Assembly: GCF_000313135.1 (NCBI RefSeq)
Contig: NW_004457329.1
Location: 122,180-186,179 of the forward strand
Length of the DNA stretch: 64,000 bases
Origin: Acanthamoeba castellanii str. Neff
Taxonomy: Eukaryota > Discosea > Longamoebia > Acanthamoebidae
Reading direction: 5' to 3'
Made by a program: the position numbers and the translations under genes. Below are positions 1 to 12,273 of this stretch, piece after piece. The first letter of the stretch is position 1; every line of letters starts with the position of its first letter. A model generated the notes under the pieces. That model saw only the letters and a list, made by a program, of their open reading frames with translations, made no database searches and was not told where the DNA came from.

Positions 1-331
1 GCTGATCGCGTCGGCCGACACCTCGGTGGCCAAGGCCCGGCCCGAGCTGATCGTGTCCGTGGTCGAGCTCGTGCGCCGCCTCACCAACGGCCGCACCAAA
101 GGTACCACTCCCATGCGCTGCTGGGCCGCTCGGGGCGATCGAATGTGTACTCACTGTGGGCTGCATGCAGTGCTGGTCGGTGCGGGCGTCAAGGACCAGC
201 ACGACGTGCGGGCGGCGTTGCGGCTGGGCGCACACGGCGTCGGTGCCGCGTCAGGCTTCGTTCGTGCGGCGCAACCGTCCGACGTCCTGCTCGACCTCCT
301 CACCGGCTTCTCCGTCACCACCGAGCCTTAG
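1..331 (+). CDS. Archaeal-type triosephosphate isomerase, 3' end
   Basis: Only the C-terminal part is in the window; the frame is open from base 2. An intron of 69 bases (102-170, GT...CAG) removes an otherwise unrelated stretch and joins RRLTNGRTK to VLVGAGVK. The joined protein has the order seen at the C-terminus of archaeal triosephosphate isomerases: a KARPE segment, then VLVGAGVKDQHDVRAALRLG, then GVGAASGFVRA. The GAG(V/I) and ASG(V/F)VKA-like loops form the phosphate-binding end of the barrel in that family. The enzyme interconverts dihydroxyacetone phosphate and glyceraldehyde-3-phosphate. The ordinary eukaryotic enzyme has a different sequence here, so this may be an acquired extra copy. 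Another phosphate-binding TIM-barrel enzyme is possible because only about 85 residues are visible. Confidence 0.6.
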   Translation, partial: LIASADTSVAKARPELIVSVVELVRRLTNGRTKGTTPMRCWAARGDRMCTHCGLHAVLVGAGVKDQHDVRAALRLGAHGVGAASGFVRAAQPSDVLLDLLTGFSVTTEP

Positions 332-409
332 CATAAATCATAGCTTAGCTGTGAATGGATAGATTCTGTAAGAAGTGTCTCAAGAAGGGGGGAGGGGGTG
401 AAGTGGTGC

Positions 410-2323
410 TTAATGCAGATCTTCGACGTGGAGCTTGAGGCCGGCGGCCTGAAGGCGCTGGACGAGCTGAGAGCCGAGCGCCGAAGCCGGGGTGAGGATG
501 CCGCCGGAGCCCACGGCCGGGTTGACGGGCAGCTCGCCGCGGGAGCTGAGTTCGGCAAGCGCAATACCCACCTCGGAGAGCATGACGGCGGTCTCGGTGT
601 AGCCCGGGTCCCTGCCCGACACCACAGCCTTCACCATCTTGGGCCTGCCCTCGGCCTGTGCGTCGCGAGGTGGTGCGCGGCGCGCGTCAATGTCGTCGCG
701 AGGAGGTGTAGTCACACTGTGCCGTACCTGCTCCTCGCTCTTGCTGTAGTCCACCTGACCGTAGAGCTCGTACCTGAAGTTGCTCTTGGCCCTCTTCTCC
801 TCACTGCCGCCGCGCAACGGTGAGCCAACTCGTTTTGTGTGGTATATATTTGCTTATTTATTCTGTCCATAGTAGTTATGAGACGGCAAGGGGCGTGGAG
901 AGGGCGTGGCGTACCTGGGACCTTCGCCAGGGGCAGGCAGGAGCTTCTTCAGCACGTGCTCCCTGGTGAAACGGACCCGGAGCATGATGCCGAAGATGAA
1001 CAGGGCCACGGTGAACAGGATGGCCATCAACAATCCTGAGAGGAGGGACGCGAGTAAGCTCGTAAGCGCCAGATCACTCGCGGAGCAACAGAGGAGAGAG
1101 AGAGAGAACCCTTCGCCTTGGCGTATTCGTTATAGTGGAAGTTGGGGCCATAGGCGTCGCCCAGAAGAGCGTTCGAGCGGCGCACAACGCGGGTGTTGAC
1201 CAGGGCCATGATGAAGAAGTTGGTCCAAGTCCTGCAGGCACCACGAACAGAACCACTCGTCGAGTGAACATCACTTCCCCCCCCCCCGGTGCACGAAGAG
1301 AAAACGGCTGCAGAGCACGCACTTGGTGACGGGGTGGTAGAAGGGAAGGAAGTGGTCCTTGTCGAGAGGCGTGACGCGGAGGGAGGACCACTGGCCGCGT
1401 GGGTTGAGCAGAAACGGGAACCGCGTGTTGCCTCCGCCCGAGCCCTGGCTCGCCATCTCCATCATCGACGCCGCGGTGCCGCCACTTAACCCACCGTTGA
1501 GCCTCACCAGGGCCTCCACCGCGCCCAGCTGTGCTCCGTACTTCTGCACTCCGCACGCACCCACTCACCGTCAGACCACCACCGCACTAGCCACGAACGG
1601 GACGTGTGCCCACGGGAGGCGTGCCTTGGCCACGTAGTCGGCCAGCATAAACGTTCCTATGTCAGCGGGAATGGAGTCGAAGCTGTACAGAGGGGTACGG
1701 GGGTAGAGTTGTCAGCAGGGAAATGCCGCCCGAGTGGGCGTGTAGCGCGTGGCTGTGCGTACCCGGACATGGGCACGATGCACACGCCCTTCTCCTTGGC
1801 CTCTGCGTGGTACTTGTCGATGAGACTCCTTACCCAAGGCCTTTAGTCGCGCCACAAAGAGCCACGACAGTTGTGTTGTCTCGTATGATTAGTCAAATCT
1901 CTCAATCCTGGGTGAGTGGAAGACCCAGAGGAAACGTCAAGTGGGAAGGGCAAGGTACGCTTCGCCAGTGATGTCTGCATAGTGGGTGCCAACCTTGACG
2001 CAGGCGGCGACGAGCGCCGTGCCGTACTTGGTGAAGGGACCCACAGTGCTTATCACAGCTCTGGTCGTACGCGCCACCGCCTCCATGTCGGCCGCGTTAG
2101 TCGAGTCGCCCGTGACCACTCCCACCTCGTCGAGCTCACCGTGGGTGGCCTCCAGCCCGCGCTTGACCTCAGCCAGTCGTGCGGCACTGCGGCCGCCCAC
2201 GGCCCAGCGCAGGCCAGCAGCTTTGGCGCGCCCCGCCATGTACTGCGCTACCAGCCGGCCTGTGAACCCGGTCGCGCCCCACACAAGCACGTCGTACTCC
2301 CTCTCTTCTTGCTTGTGCGCCAT
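410..2323 (-). CDS. Saccharopine dehydrogenase-like oxidoreductase (SCCPDH family)
   Basis: The ATG at 2323 opens MAHKQEEREYDVLVWGATGFTG, a Rossmann NAD(P)-binding start with the GATGFTG loop typical of SCCPDH and trans-acting enoyl reductases. The first exon ends near 1959 after HYADITGEA. Further exons give VRSLIDKYHAEAKEKGV (about 1760-1850), FDSIPADIGTFMLADYV (1615-1675), TRFPFLLNPRGQW (about 1330-1530) and GPNFHYNEYAKAKG (about 1110-1210). Then comes a hydrophobic helix LLMAILFTVALFIFGIML (about 970-1030), and the last exons end in DPGYTETAVMLSEVGIALAE and a TPASALGSQLVQRL tail. The order and the single membrane segment before the C-terminal region match family members associated with lipid droplets or membranes. 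The substrate is unknown. Roughly eight exons are needed; some junctions are approximate. Confidence 0.85.
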
Positions 2324-2582
2324 CGCCTGGTGTTCTCGTTGTGCCTGAAAGTACGGTAATGGACTATTTTGTTCGTGGAGACATCTTGTCATAGGTTTGG
2401 TCGATATGGAGCATTTCCCCATTTTCAGACTGAGCGAGAAGGGTTGGTGGAGCATTTCCAGCACAGATTGAAGAAAATGGCCGGAAATCCTGGGCCCAGG
2501 CCTTTTTTCCTCGCAGCGATCAAAAGTATTGTTGTTGGTGTATTGCGTCATACGAGTCACCCGACATGTTCTCCTGTTTGCT

Positions 2583-5500
2583 TCATGTTGGGGAGGACCG
2601 CGCTATTTGTCCCTTTTTGCTGAGATCCTGCAGCTCCTTCAGCACCTCGTCCAACGTCGCCATCATGCTCTCCTGCAACACCAACCCATCGTGGTCAGCA
2701 TTCCTCCTGTTCGCGGCATGGCGACGTGTTTCAGGAGAGGAATGTACCTGGGATTCTCTTCGCCTAAGCTCAAGTTCGGAGCGCGCAGACAGAGGCGTCA
2801 TCACAACTAGCGTCGGTTCGGATTCGGTCCGTCGTATCTCGTTGGAGATGCTCCCGTAGTTCTGCTGCAGGTAGTAGTACACCGCTTCCAGGTGCGCCCG
2901 CGTTGCAGGCGCTATCGAGGTCCATCGCCCACTCTCCGTTTCGTTCTCCTGGTCCTTCTCCTGCTCGTTCGCCACCGCGTGCGTGGTGAGCAGTTGGCAT
3001 GTGCTGCGCAGATGTGCGAGAAGTGTCGCGTACCACTAAGCTATCGAAGAACGAATGCATCTTGTCGAGGTTGCTCTCAATGAAGACATTGGAGCATTTC
3101 ATGTACTCCTCCTTCTGTTCAAAATAGGCCTCATTGGCCAAATTCTGGAGCACCTTCGCGATCAGCACCAGCCGCCGCCGACTCTTGCTCTCGAGCTTCT
3201 GGTCGATCAACCCGAACGCGTCGGGCGTCACCAGGGAGGGGCACAGCCACCTGAGGGACCATCATAACAGGTGGTGCATCGATCGATCAGCTGAGACGCC
3301 CACCACGACGAGAGGGAAAACCGGTGGAGGGGAGTACCTGAGGAAGAAGAAGCTGCCCACCACTTTGTATCTGCTGTCCGGAAATCGGTGCTGGACCGAC
3401 TCGAACAGGCATCTGCTCACCTCCTTGAAAGCACTGCGTGGAGGGGAGGCGACAGCAACAACAAGATTGCTGAGTTCTGCCATCTATCGAGAGTGCAGAG
3501 AGTGATGGGTTTGAGAGTCTTACTAGTGGAGCTCGTCGAGCGAGCCGATGATCGAGTCGAAGAACTGCTGTGCCGTGCCCAGCAATCGGCCCTGGTTTAC
3601 TTCCAACTCGTCAGGCGGCACAGTGCGCGGATTGATCTGCCATGCCACAGCAAACCAAAAAGGTCAATTTCTCCATTCGAATGTGGCAGGATGGCCAGAA
3701 GCACGAACCTCGAGATCGAACTCGGGCACGAGGACCTGTGCAAGAAGCGGCTGCAGGTGCTTGTGGAGGAAGGGACGCCCGATGAGCTTGGAGAAGATCG
3801 ACATCATTCGACTGCTGAGCGACTCGTCTCGGAATAGCAGGTTCTCGCTGGCTGCGCACCATAAACCAAACACAAAGGCCAGTAAACAAGCTGCCTAATG
3901 TGTGCTGGAGGGTCGGCGGGTTACCTGTGTTCTCCACTTCCATGTGGATCATGTATCGCAGCAAGCCCAGCAGGAGGCCGTTCTGGTTGAAGATGTGGAC
4001 GAGCGCCGAGGCGATGTCGCCTTGGTTCAGCCGATCGCTCGTAGAATAGGAGCTCTCGGTCTGTAGCCGCGACCGTCCCATCATGGCGCTGAATATGGAT
4101 CGCACCAGCAGGAAATCGCTGCACAAAAGCTGTGGCCCACGATTGCGTGCGTGCGTGCGTGCGATTAGAAAACGTAACTGATTTCTAATATGCATGGGGA
4201 GGAGGCGTACAGCTTCAAGCTTCTTGAAGGCGGAGATGTCATTGTTGGGGATATAGTGAAGCGTGAGGTTGATCTGGCCCTTCTCGCTACCCAACAGGCC
4301 ACGCTTGAATTTGAATGTGCACGGCTTCGGCTTGCCAGTATTGTAAGACGTTATGTTCTCCACCACTACCTGTTCCCGTTCTCATTGGTCAGCACTGTGG
4401 ATGACCACAACGATGGCACACAGGACAAAGGTGAGGAGCTGACCTTAGCCAAGCGCTGTGGAGCTGTCGAATCTGCTACGATCCACAGCTCCACGTTGAG
4501 TGTGTTGTCTAGCGAATCGGACCATACGGCGCTGCACAAGAAATGAGTGTCCTTGTGAGATACGCGAGGGAGGTTAAACAGACCGAGGGGGTACCACGTA
4601 CAACTCGCACTCTTCGTTCCATTCCGGCTTGGCAAACGAGCTGCTGAGTGTCTTCTGCAGCCCGAGACTCATTTCGCAGTAGTAGTTATTTGCGCCTGGT
4701 GCGTGTAGTAGATGGCGATTAGGTCAGACAAGCAACGTTAGTGCGTGTGTTTCGATATAGGTGCGTACCAAGCTTCTTCCCGAGCTCCTCCGCCGATATG
4801 AGCTTCACAAAGAGCCGACCAACCGCGGCCTTCTGTGTCCCTCCGAAATCATCCTGGGCGCACGATGGTTGGTACTCAAGTACGCAAGGCGGTAGAGAGG
4901 GGAGAGAGGAGCGTACTCGCAGACAGAAGAAGACTTTTCGGTCCTTGAATTGTTGGGCTCCCTCGGCGTCGATGAAGGAGAAGTAGTTGGCCGCCATCAA
5001 CCGCTTGCCCAGCTCCACGCCCTCTCTCCGGCTCTTGATGGGCAGGTGCGTCATCATCCAGTCTACCACATCCGAACCTGACAGATGTAGTCGCCGGCGA
5101 CACAGTGTCAGCTCAATGCTCAATGCTCAGCCAGATAACCAAAAGAGGTAAGTTACCTGTGAAGCACTTGTAGTACACCTTGTTTTTGTGTCGCCTCTCC
5201 CGCAGGGTGATTCCCGACTCGGGGTGGAAGAGTTGCTCGCTCACCTCGTAGAGCTGGCCCTCACCGAGCTCGCCGCAGAAGTTGTGCACCTGGCTGTCCG
5301 ACGTCGAGCGTCGGCCCAGGTTGTGGCTGTCCCTCTTGTACCTCTTCTCGCCCACCGCGGGTTCCACATCCTTTTCCAGTTCCGATTATCAGTCAACGCG
5401 CAAGAGGCGATGATTGGTAAGCACATCACACGAAACAACCACACGAAGGTGAGTGCGTACTTTGATCTTCCACAGGACCGAGTTGTCGTGGAACTCCTTG

Positions 5501-7088
5501 CTGTTGTGCAGCGGAAGGAGGTAGCCTCTGCTGGCCATCTTCCTGCATAGGACCACGCCGGCCTCCCTGGCCTGCACCGTGCGGGACTTGACCATCCAAC
5601 TCACCGCATCCGAAGCTGTTGGGATCGGGAATTCGTGAGTCGGGCGCTCTTGTAGATCAGAGGCCGCAATCGAAGCGCGCGCGGAGAGGTGCTGGTGGAT
5701 AGGCACCAAAGAACACTTTAGACTTGAGGACGGAGTTGTTGTGATTGATACCCGAGCCCACCATCAACTCGAAGATCTCTGTTTGGTTTGGTGTAATGTG
5801 ATTAGTCAAAGCAAACGGTATGCGCATGACATTCTCGAGTTGGAGAACCAGTTGCACCTTTACAGATGATTTCTTCCAAAGCCAGCTCTTGGCTTGCGGA
5901 GGAGTCGCCATCGGTGGGGATCGGGCACGACATGCTGCGGTTCCGCGCCGGAAGGGAATTGCTGCGCGACCGCCCGAAGTCCGGCACATTGCCACATCCT
6001 ACACCCCGACCAACCTTGGTCAGTCCAATAGTCCATCGGCTCGTCGTCTTGGAGCAGAGGGCATTGGGAAGTGGTGGAAAGAGAAGGCTGGGCGAACCGT
6101 CGCTGTGCTCTATGCCGGAGCCGGGGTAGTGGAGGGGCGACAGGTAGCCGCGTTGGTCGCCGGACGGAGAGAGGCAGGGTGCGGCGGTGCCGCTCCTGGA
6201 GCTGGAGCTGTTTTTGTCGGTGAGGACGAAGGAGGGGATGGAGGGGAGCGTGGGCGTGCTCTCGGCCTTGGGCTTCTTCTTGAAGAGCATGTCGAAGGTG
6301 TCACCGAGGTTCATCCGCTCCTTGCCCTTGCCACCCATAATGGCTCGCCGTACACTGCTGCCTCCGTAGTGGTGCGGCTGTGCCAGTCCCACCGACGAGG
6401 CGGAGGAGGCAAAGGGGCCAATAGTTGCCGCGTGCTCCGCGCTATGGTGCACGGCCGACGCGCTGAAGCTTCTGATGTCCCGGTGGCCCGCAGCCACGCC
6501 GCCTACGGCCAAGCCACCCTCGCCGCCGACCAGTCCGAGCCCGCTTCGATCCCGCCCGCCTCCCATCCCCAGCAGGGTGCCGTTGGGGCCGCGCTGGAAC
6601 CCGACGATGTTCTCCGACGCGCTGCGGTGGCGCGGCATGGGTGAGGGATCCCGCGAGATCCACTTGTTGAGGATGCTTTTCCGCTTCTTGTCGTTCTCCT
6701 GGCCGCCGCCTCGCTCCCGCCGGCCGCCGATGACGATACCGCTGTCGCTTCGCTCTAGATTCGATACCTCCGGTTCTACTTCGGCCTCGGCACCGTTCAC
6801 CACCACCTGCCTGGCGATTTCCGATCCGCTGCGGCGCAAATCGATCATCTCGCCTTCCTCCTCTCCGGTTTCTCCTTCCTGCCCTCCGATCACCATCGAT
6901 CCCTCTTCAACTTCCATTGCTTCGTCTCCTCTTCCTTCATCCTCGACCTTGTTGTCTTCTACCGCCACTTCTTCGTTTCGCTGCTCCCCATCATCTGAAG
7001 GCATTGCCTTACCGCCCTTCTTGTTCCTCCTCCTTCGCCTGCCCTTCCCAGTTCGCTTGTTCGCTGGCGCCTCGCCGGTTTCTTCCAT
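2583..7088 (-). CDS. DEP-C2-RasGAP multidomain signalling protein
   Basis: The ATG at 7088 begins a charged, low-complexity N-terminus of about 400 residues (MEETGEAPANKRTGKGRRRR..., many Ser/Pro/Gly). DEP domains follow: one around 5470-5620 (SDAVSWMVKSRTVQAREAG) and a clear second at 4920-5080 (GSDVVDWMMTHLPIKSRREG ... KDRKVFFCLR). A C2-like domain starts with VGRLFVKLISAEELGKKL (about 4770-4840) and runs through 4260-4570. The RasGAP domain covers about 2830-4110. It has ENLLFRDESLSSRM, where the Arg fits the arginine finger, then GSFFFLR, LVTPDAFGLIDQ, and the signature RRRLVLIAKVLQNLANEAYF. RasGAPs stimulate GTP hydrolysis by Ras; C2 and DEP domains usually bring such proteins to membranes. 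More than ten short introns interrupt it. Domain identities are strong; exact exon joins in the DEP region are approximate. Confidence 0.85.
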
Positions 7089-7688
7089 GTTCGTTCTGTA
7101 CTACGTCGTCGTTGGGCTGCGCTTTATACTCGCTTGCTCATTGATGCCTCAGTTGCCTTTTCGTCCACGTTCGGGTGTCGTCTATTGATTGCCAATTCCT
7201 CACTTTCGAAAGCGCGATGCTGGCCGGTCTAGAGAGACGTAGAGGAGGAAATCCGGTCAGTTCGTGGGTTATCTCTCGCAAGGCAATAGATGAATCTCAG
7301 CTTCTTTCCAACTGCTCCTCACACCTCTCTCGCCAGTTGAGGCCCTCTCCAGAATATCGTGTTGTTGCCGCTACGCAACTTGTTACCAAATAAGGAAGGC
7401 CGCACTATTTGAGCACAACACGCGCCACCTCCAAATTGGGATTTGTCAAAAAACAAAAACGGCAGTGCACTGCAACGCCAGTACCTTGAGCCCGGCTGGA
7501 CATGCTTGCATACTGCTCGCCCACACGGTGCAGGAGAACTCGAGACCCCTGCGCACGGGTAGCACACAACCACTCCACTTTCGACGACCAAGCCAGCACT
7601 TGTCGAGAGTCAGCCCAAGTTGTGCCCACTGACCGAAACAAACGGAGGTATACTCACAGCAAAAAACTGTACAAGAGCGCCGGAAGAA
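7089..7688. other. Intergenic, no gene recognised
   Basis: This stretch lies between the start of the RasGAP gene and the stop of the F-box/fascin gene, both on the minus strand. It should hold the RasGAP promoter and the downstream gene's 3' end. Short open frames on both strands show no family resemblance or splice pattern. I see no RNA gene. Confidence 0.5.
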
Positions 7689-10600
7689 TCACTTGTAGCT
7701 GACTTGGAACTTCTGGCGCGGCCCGATGTCGTCGGACGCGGCGCTCACCCGCCCGTCGGGCTCGATCGTGAGGTACTTGCCCGTGTAGTAGCTCTTGAAG
7801 GCGAACGTCTTTCGGTCCTGTCGCTCCCGCCGGAAGATCCGCTCCTCGTCGAAGAACGAGTACGCAGAGTCGAAGTAGAAGTAGATCGACGAGTACGGAG
7901 TGATGAGCGGCGGCAGCGTCTCGTTGAAGGTGGCGGTCAGGGAGGAGGCGATGCTCGTCGAGAACGACGTGATGGACTCTGTGAATGAGGGCGACGTGGG
8001 CGGCAGCATGAAGCGCGATGCCTGTTGTTGTGGCGACAAGGACGATGTGGCCGAGGACACCCGCAGAGACGTAGTCGGGAACGACGCTGATGTAGACGCG
8101 CTACTCTGTGTCGAGACGTAGGTCGACATGGAGGGCGAAGAGGGCGGCTCGTCGCAGACCGTGAGATCGCCGTTGAGATTGACCTTGATGTTCCTCCCGC
8201 TTCCGGCAGCCCGGAGGACGAACAGCTCCTCGATCCAGTCGATCCGTTCCATGACGAAAAGACCCTTGGAGTTGGTGACGGAACCGACGTTGGTGCCCAT
8301 CTCCTTGGCCTTGACCTTGTTCCGCTCCATCAGAGCGGCCAGGTCGTCCTCGCCGTCGGCACCTGGCGCGGGGGCCTCGTCCACGTAGAGCATACTCTGT
8401 CCACACTGCAGTGTAGCCTGTTTCCGCCAATCGATCTTCCTCTTCACCGCCTCATCCGTGGGTGAGGCATCACTACCTTGCGCTGTCGCGTCGGCCACAC
8501 GGTCTTTCGTCGCCTCCACCGGTGCTGCGTCGCCCTTGGATTCTTCTTCTTCTCCCTCATCCTCGGCCAGCAGCTTCCGCAGTTCCTCTTTCTCTTGCGC
8601 GTCGACGACAATGTCGGTAATGCTGAAGAGAGCCTCTACTCCGCCTCCCGCCTTGGCTTTCAGTTCCGCATCGCTCTCTCGTCTGACAGCCGGTTGCTGA
8701 GTTTTGGCCTTGCTGCCATCCTCCTCGGCCTCCACGAGCAGCGTCTTTGCCTTCCGCCCACTAAGACGCCCGCGCTGATCCTCGGCCGCTTTCCTCTCCT
8801 GCGCCCATTCTTTCATGTCTTGGAGAAGTACGGCACCTGGATTGAGCGCAACACACGATAACGACTGACGATCAGCACTGAGGCCCTGTCATGCGCTGCG
8901 CTGCAAGCACATCTACCTGAGTCGTTCAACGATGCGGGCGGCGGAGCATAGGTCCAGGTGAAGTTGAGATAGTTGTTGAGGGTGAGCTTCCTTGCTCCTT
9001 TCCGCCACCACTTGCTCCAGAAATTGGTCTCGATGAATCGGAGGAACGGCTCCACATAGATGATGGGCTGAATGCGAGGACCTGGTGCGGCGGTGGCATG
9101 TGAGAAATCGCCACCTGGCTGGCATGCACTGGTGTTTGAGCGGTACCATTGGCGAAAAGTGGGCACACTCCGTCCCAATTGAGGCAGTGCCGTAGCACGT
9201 CATCCAACTGCACATGGCCCTGCGACAGTAAAACGCTAGCGTCAGAATGAAGGGCCGCCGAGAGAATAAGGTTCACGGTATCTCCGGACGTACCGTGGAG
9301 AGGGTTTGAAGGCCCGGCATGGTCATCTTGTTCATTTCAGTGGCCTGCGATATGTCGACCAGAAACGAGTGAGTGCAACCTGGGTGACCCAGGCCAAATG
9401 AACATTGGGGAAAGGGTCGAACCGCCTCAACGCGGAGCACAAAGTCGATGCTGATGTGGCCAAACTCATTAGACGCGAAGACGACCGTGATGATGTCTTC
9501 CCTGCAGAGTGTTGCGTGCGCGTGAGTGTGGCGGTCATCGAAATAGGCGTGGGGCTGGTACATACTTTCCCTTCATAGATGGAGGAATTTGGAGGATCCA
9601 AGGGTCCCACGAGAGCCACTTGTCCACAAGCCTGAGCGTAATTGTCAGTGTGGCACGTGGAGATGACCAGGTTAAGCTTATCAGCTAGAGCTTCATGCAC
9701 CGGTCCAGGGGGGCATCACTTACCTCTCGCCCTCCATTTCCATCTTCTGCCCGGTCTCCTTGGACACACCGGCCTTCTCGCTGAGGGCACCAACCTTGCG
9801 AATAAGGACCTTGATCTTCTTCTTCCTCTGCATGCTGATGTCCTTTCGCACTTCGTCGAAGGGCGTGCCACACAACAGCGACTTGAGCTTGACCTCGAAG
9901 TAGATGCTCTTTCGCACCAAGATAGCATTACGCATCTCGTGCAGGGCTGTTGTGCATGGGGAAAAAAAACAACAAATACGACATTAACACGACGCCCCGT
10001 TCTTCCGGTCACTGAGCGCGACGTACCTCGGCCTCTGTGCGTTGGCGGGAAGCGAGGAACGGTGGGCACGGCCTCCGAAGCTCCGTCCATCTCCGTCGAT
10101 GCGCCGTATTCCGCCCTGAATAAGCACACGTAAACCGGTTGTCGAGGAAGCTGGGAGTGTATGCTCACTGTGAGTGTTGGATACCCTTTGTTCCAAAGCT
10201 CCTCGTTAAGGGACTTGACTCGCCAGTTCTTGCACACTGCACCAACTCGAAGCAGGCTGCACAGACCAAAGAGGGAGTCGTGAGATAAAAGCAACTCTGC
10301 TGAGCGCCCAGGTCCAAAGCAGAGTACCTAAAGAGATCCAAATGCGAAAAGATGACCAGCGCCGGGCCGTCGCCTACAACCTCAAGAGGATCAACTGCAC
10401 ATGCGATTGGGGGCGCTTGAGAATAGGGCTCGAGAAGAAGACTAAGCAGCAAAGGCAGGAGGTACCCAAGAAGTACGGTGTGGAGTTGTACTCGTTCTTG
10501 GCCTTGTCAAAGCGCCGAAGATAGCTTTGGACCAGCTTCTCGCTGCTTGCCAGCGCAGTTGAACGATGCTCAGAGACCTACAATGCACACACCACCAAGA

Positions 10601-12107
10601 ACATGTTGAGTTAGCATTGTGTGAGAGCCATGCTTGCAACGCAACAAGAGTTGCCAGACCTGGGTGTCCATGATAAATGCCAACAGAGAACGCTTTTCCT
10701 CCCAGGTGCTCGAGTCGTAGATTGACGTCTCCAGGCACGCCACCGCAAGCCGGCCGTAGTAATCTGTTTACGCTATTGCTTAGAACTCCAGACACGTGAT
10801 CACCAGTGGTAGGAGAGATGCCAGCGTACCTGGGTTAACGTGATTGAAGAACACGAGCTTGTCGTGCATGAAGTAGCTTTCAGCCAATTGGAGGATTAAC
10901 CGTTGCATATACACGTAGGTGACCACGCCCAGACTATCAGGAAGCATGAAGAGGAGCATTAGCACAGTGAAGCACAGCCATCTGGTGGTTGTGCAGTCTG
11001 CGAAACTCACCTCACGATGGCCGCCGTCCAGAAAGGGAGGTAGAGTTTGCCCATGCTCGTGAGGGCCAGCTTGCGCATGACGTTGTCGTAGTCGAAGCGC
11101 TCGACAAAGAAGTCCTCCGCGAACTTTTGGGCAGGTCTTTCGGCCACGCCCCACGAGCTCATGATTACGACCACCAGTTCTCGCAGCACTTCCTGCGGCA
11201 TGGAGGTGGTAAGGAATGGAAAACACGAGGGGTGAGATGTTGAGAGGGAAAAGTACCCGCAGCTCCTTCTGCAGCGCTTCGGCGTTGTTTTTTTCTCGTT
11301 GTCCGTAGGCGGTGATCTGTTGCAGGACCTTATCGTAGTTGTCCTTGGTGAAGATCTTCTCCTTGAACCGCTCAAATTGCTCCTTCCTCAAATACTGCAA
11401 TTCATGAGAAGCCGACCATTGAAGAAGGAGGTCAGTCAAGCGTGTGCGTGTGAATGATTCCTTGTTGCGTGCAGTAGCACGTACCGTGTTGTTCTGAACA
11501 TCTTCGTCTACAAGAAGAGCTAAATGAGCAGCTGCAGAGGGCATGGAAAGGCAAAGGCAGAGCACATACCGAGGTAGCCCAGCGTGAAGTCCTGCAAGGT
11601 GTTCCGTACGGCAGTAAGCGCTGGATGGCGCGCGTAGAGGAGCAGCTTGTAGCTGCGTACGATCGAGCCACACGTGTAGCGGGTGAAGTCGGTCCACAGC
11701 AGCCCATTGCTGTGCCACGTATACCTCTTCAGCGCTGCCCACAAGCGATTAGAAGAAGATGCAAAACACTGCTTAATAAGATTAAATAAATAAATAAAAG
11801 TAGAAGTGGCTACCATCTTCCTGCAGGCAGGAGATGAGCTCCTTGGTGGCCTCGACAGACGATATGTGCAGGTGATGCAGCGGCTCATCAGCCGCCGTAA
11901 TCACAGCGACGTCGTGTTCTGGTGTCTGCGTCTCGGCTTGACTGGACGAATGCTGCTCATTGCGAAACGGATTCGGCACTTCCTCCTGTTCGCGGCCTTG
12001 TGAACGGCAGCCCCATGGTGCCAAGCAAGAAGCGAGGGCGTACGCACCTCGTCCGGTGGGAAGAGAAAGGCGTCGATCGCCTCAAAACCCGGATTAGGCT
12101 TGAACAT
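7689..12107 (-). CDS. F-box protein with C-terminal fascin-like beta-trefoil segment
   Basis: The ATG at 12107 opens MFKPNPGFEAIDAFLFPPDE; an intron follows, then exons down to 7689. The N-terminal half (about 10470-11960) is a long alpha-helical region I do not recognise, with LRKEQFERFKEKIFTKDNYD and KFAEDFFVERFDYDNVMRKL. An intron ending near 10403 joins NEYNSTPYFL to VDPLEVVGDGPALVIFSHLDLF. With the next exon, LLRVGAVCKNWRVKSLNEEL, this makes an F-box (about 10210-10400). The C-terminal exon (7689-8816) is acidic and Ser-rich, then ends in a fascin-like strand pattern, FKSYYTGKYLTIEPDGRVS. F-box proteins recruit substrates to SCF ubiquitin ligases. A fascin-like trefoil could bind actin or a cytoskeletal substrate, but that is inference. 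The single-gene reading depends on the intron near 10403-10472; two adjacent genes is the alternative. Confidence 0.65.
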
Positions 12108-12273
12108 GGCCCGAATTCTGATTTGATCCCTCGATTGGAATCCTTTTCCTTCGCTAGTTTTGTTTTAATTTATTTTCCCCTTTGTATCCTTAAGGAGGCG
12201 GAGATCAAATTAATGAATCGACAAAAGCACGACACGAAACTCAACACGCATAAAACTTGAGGAAGAGAGAACT

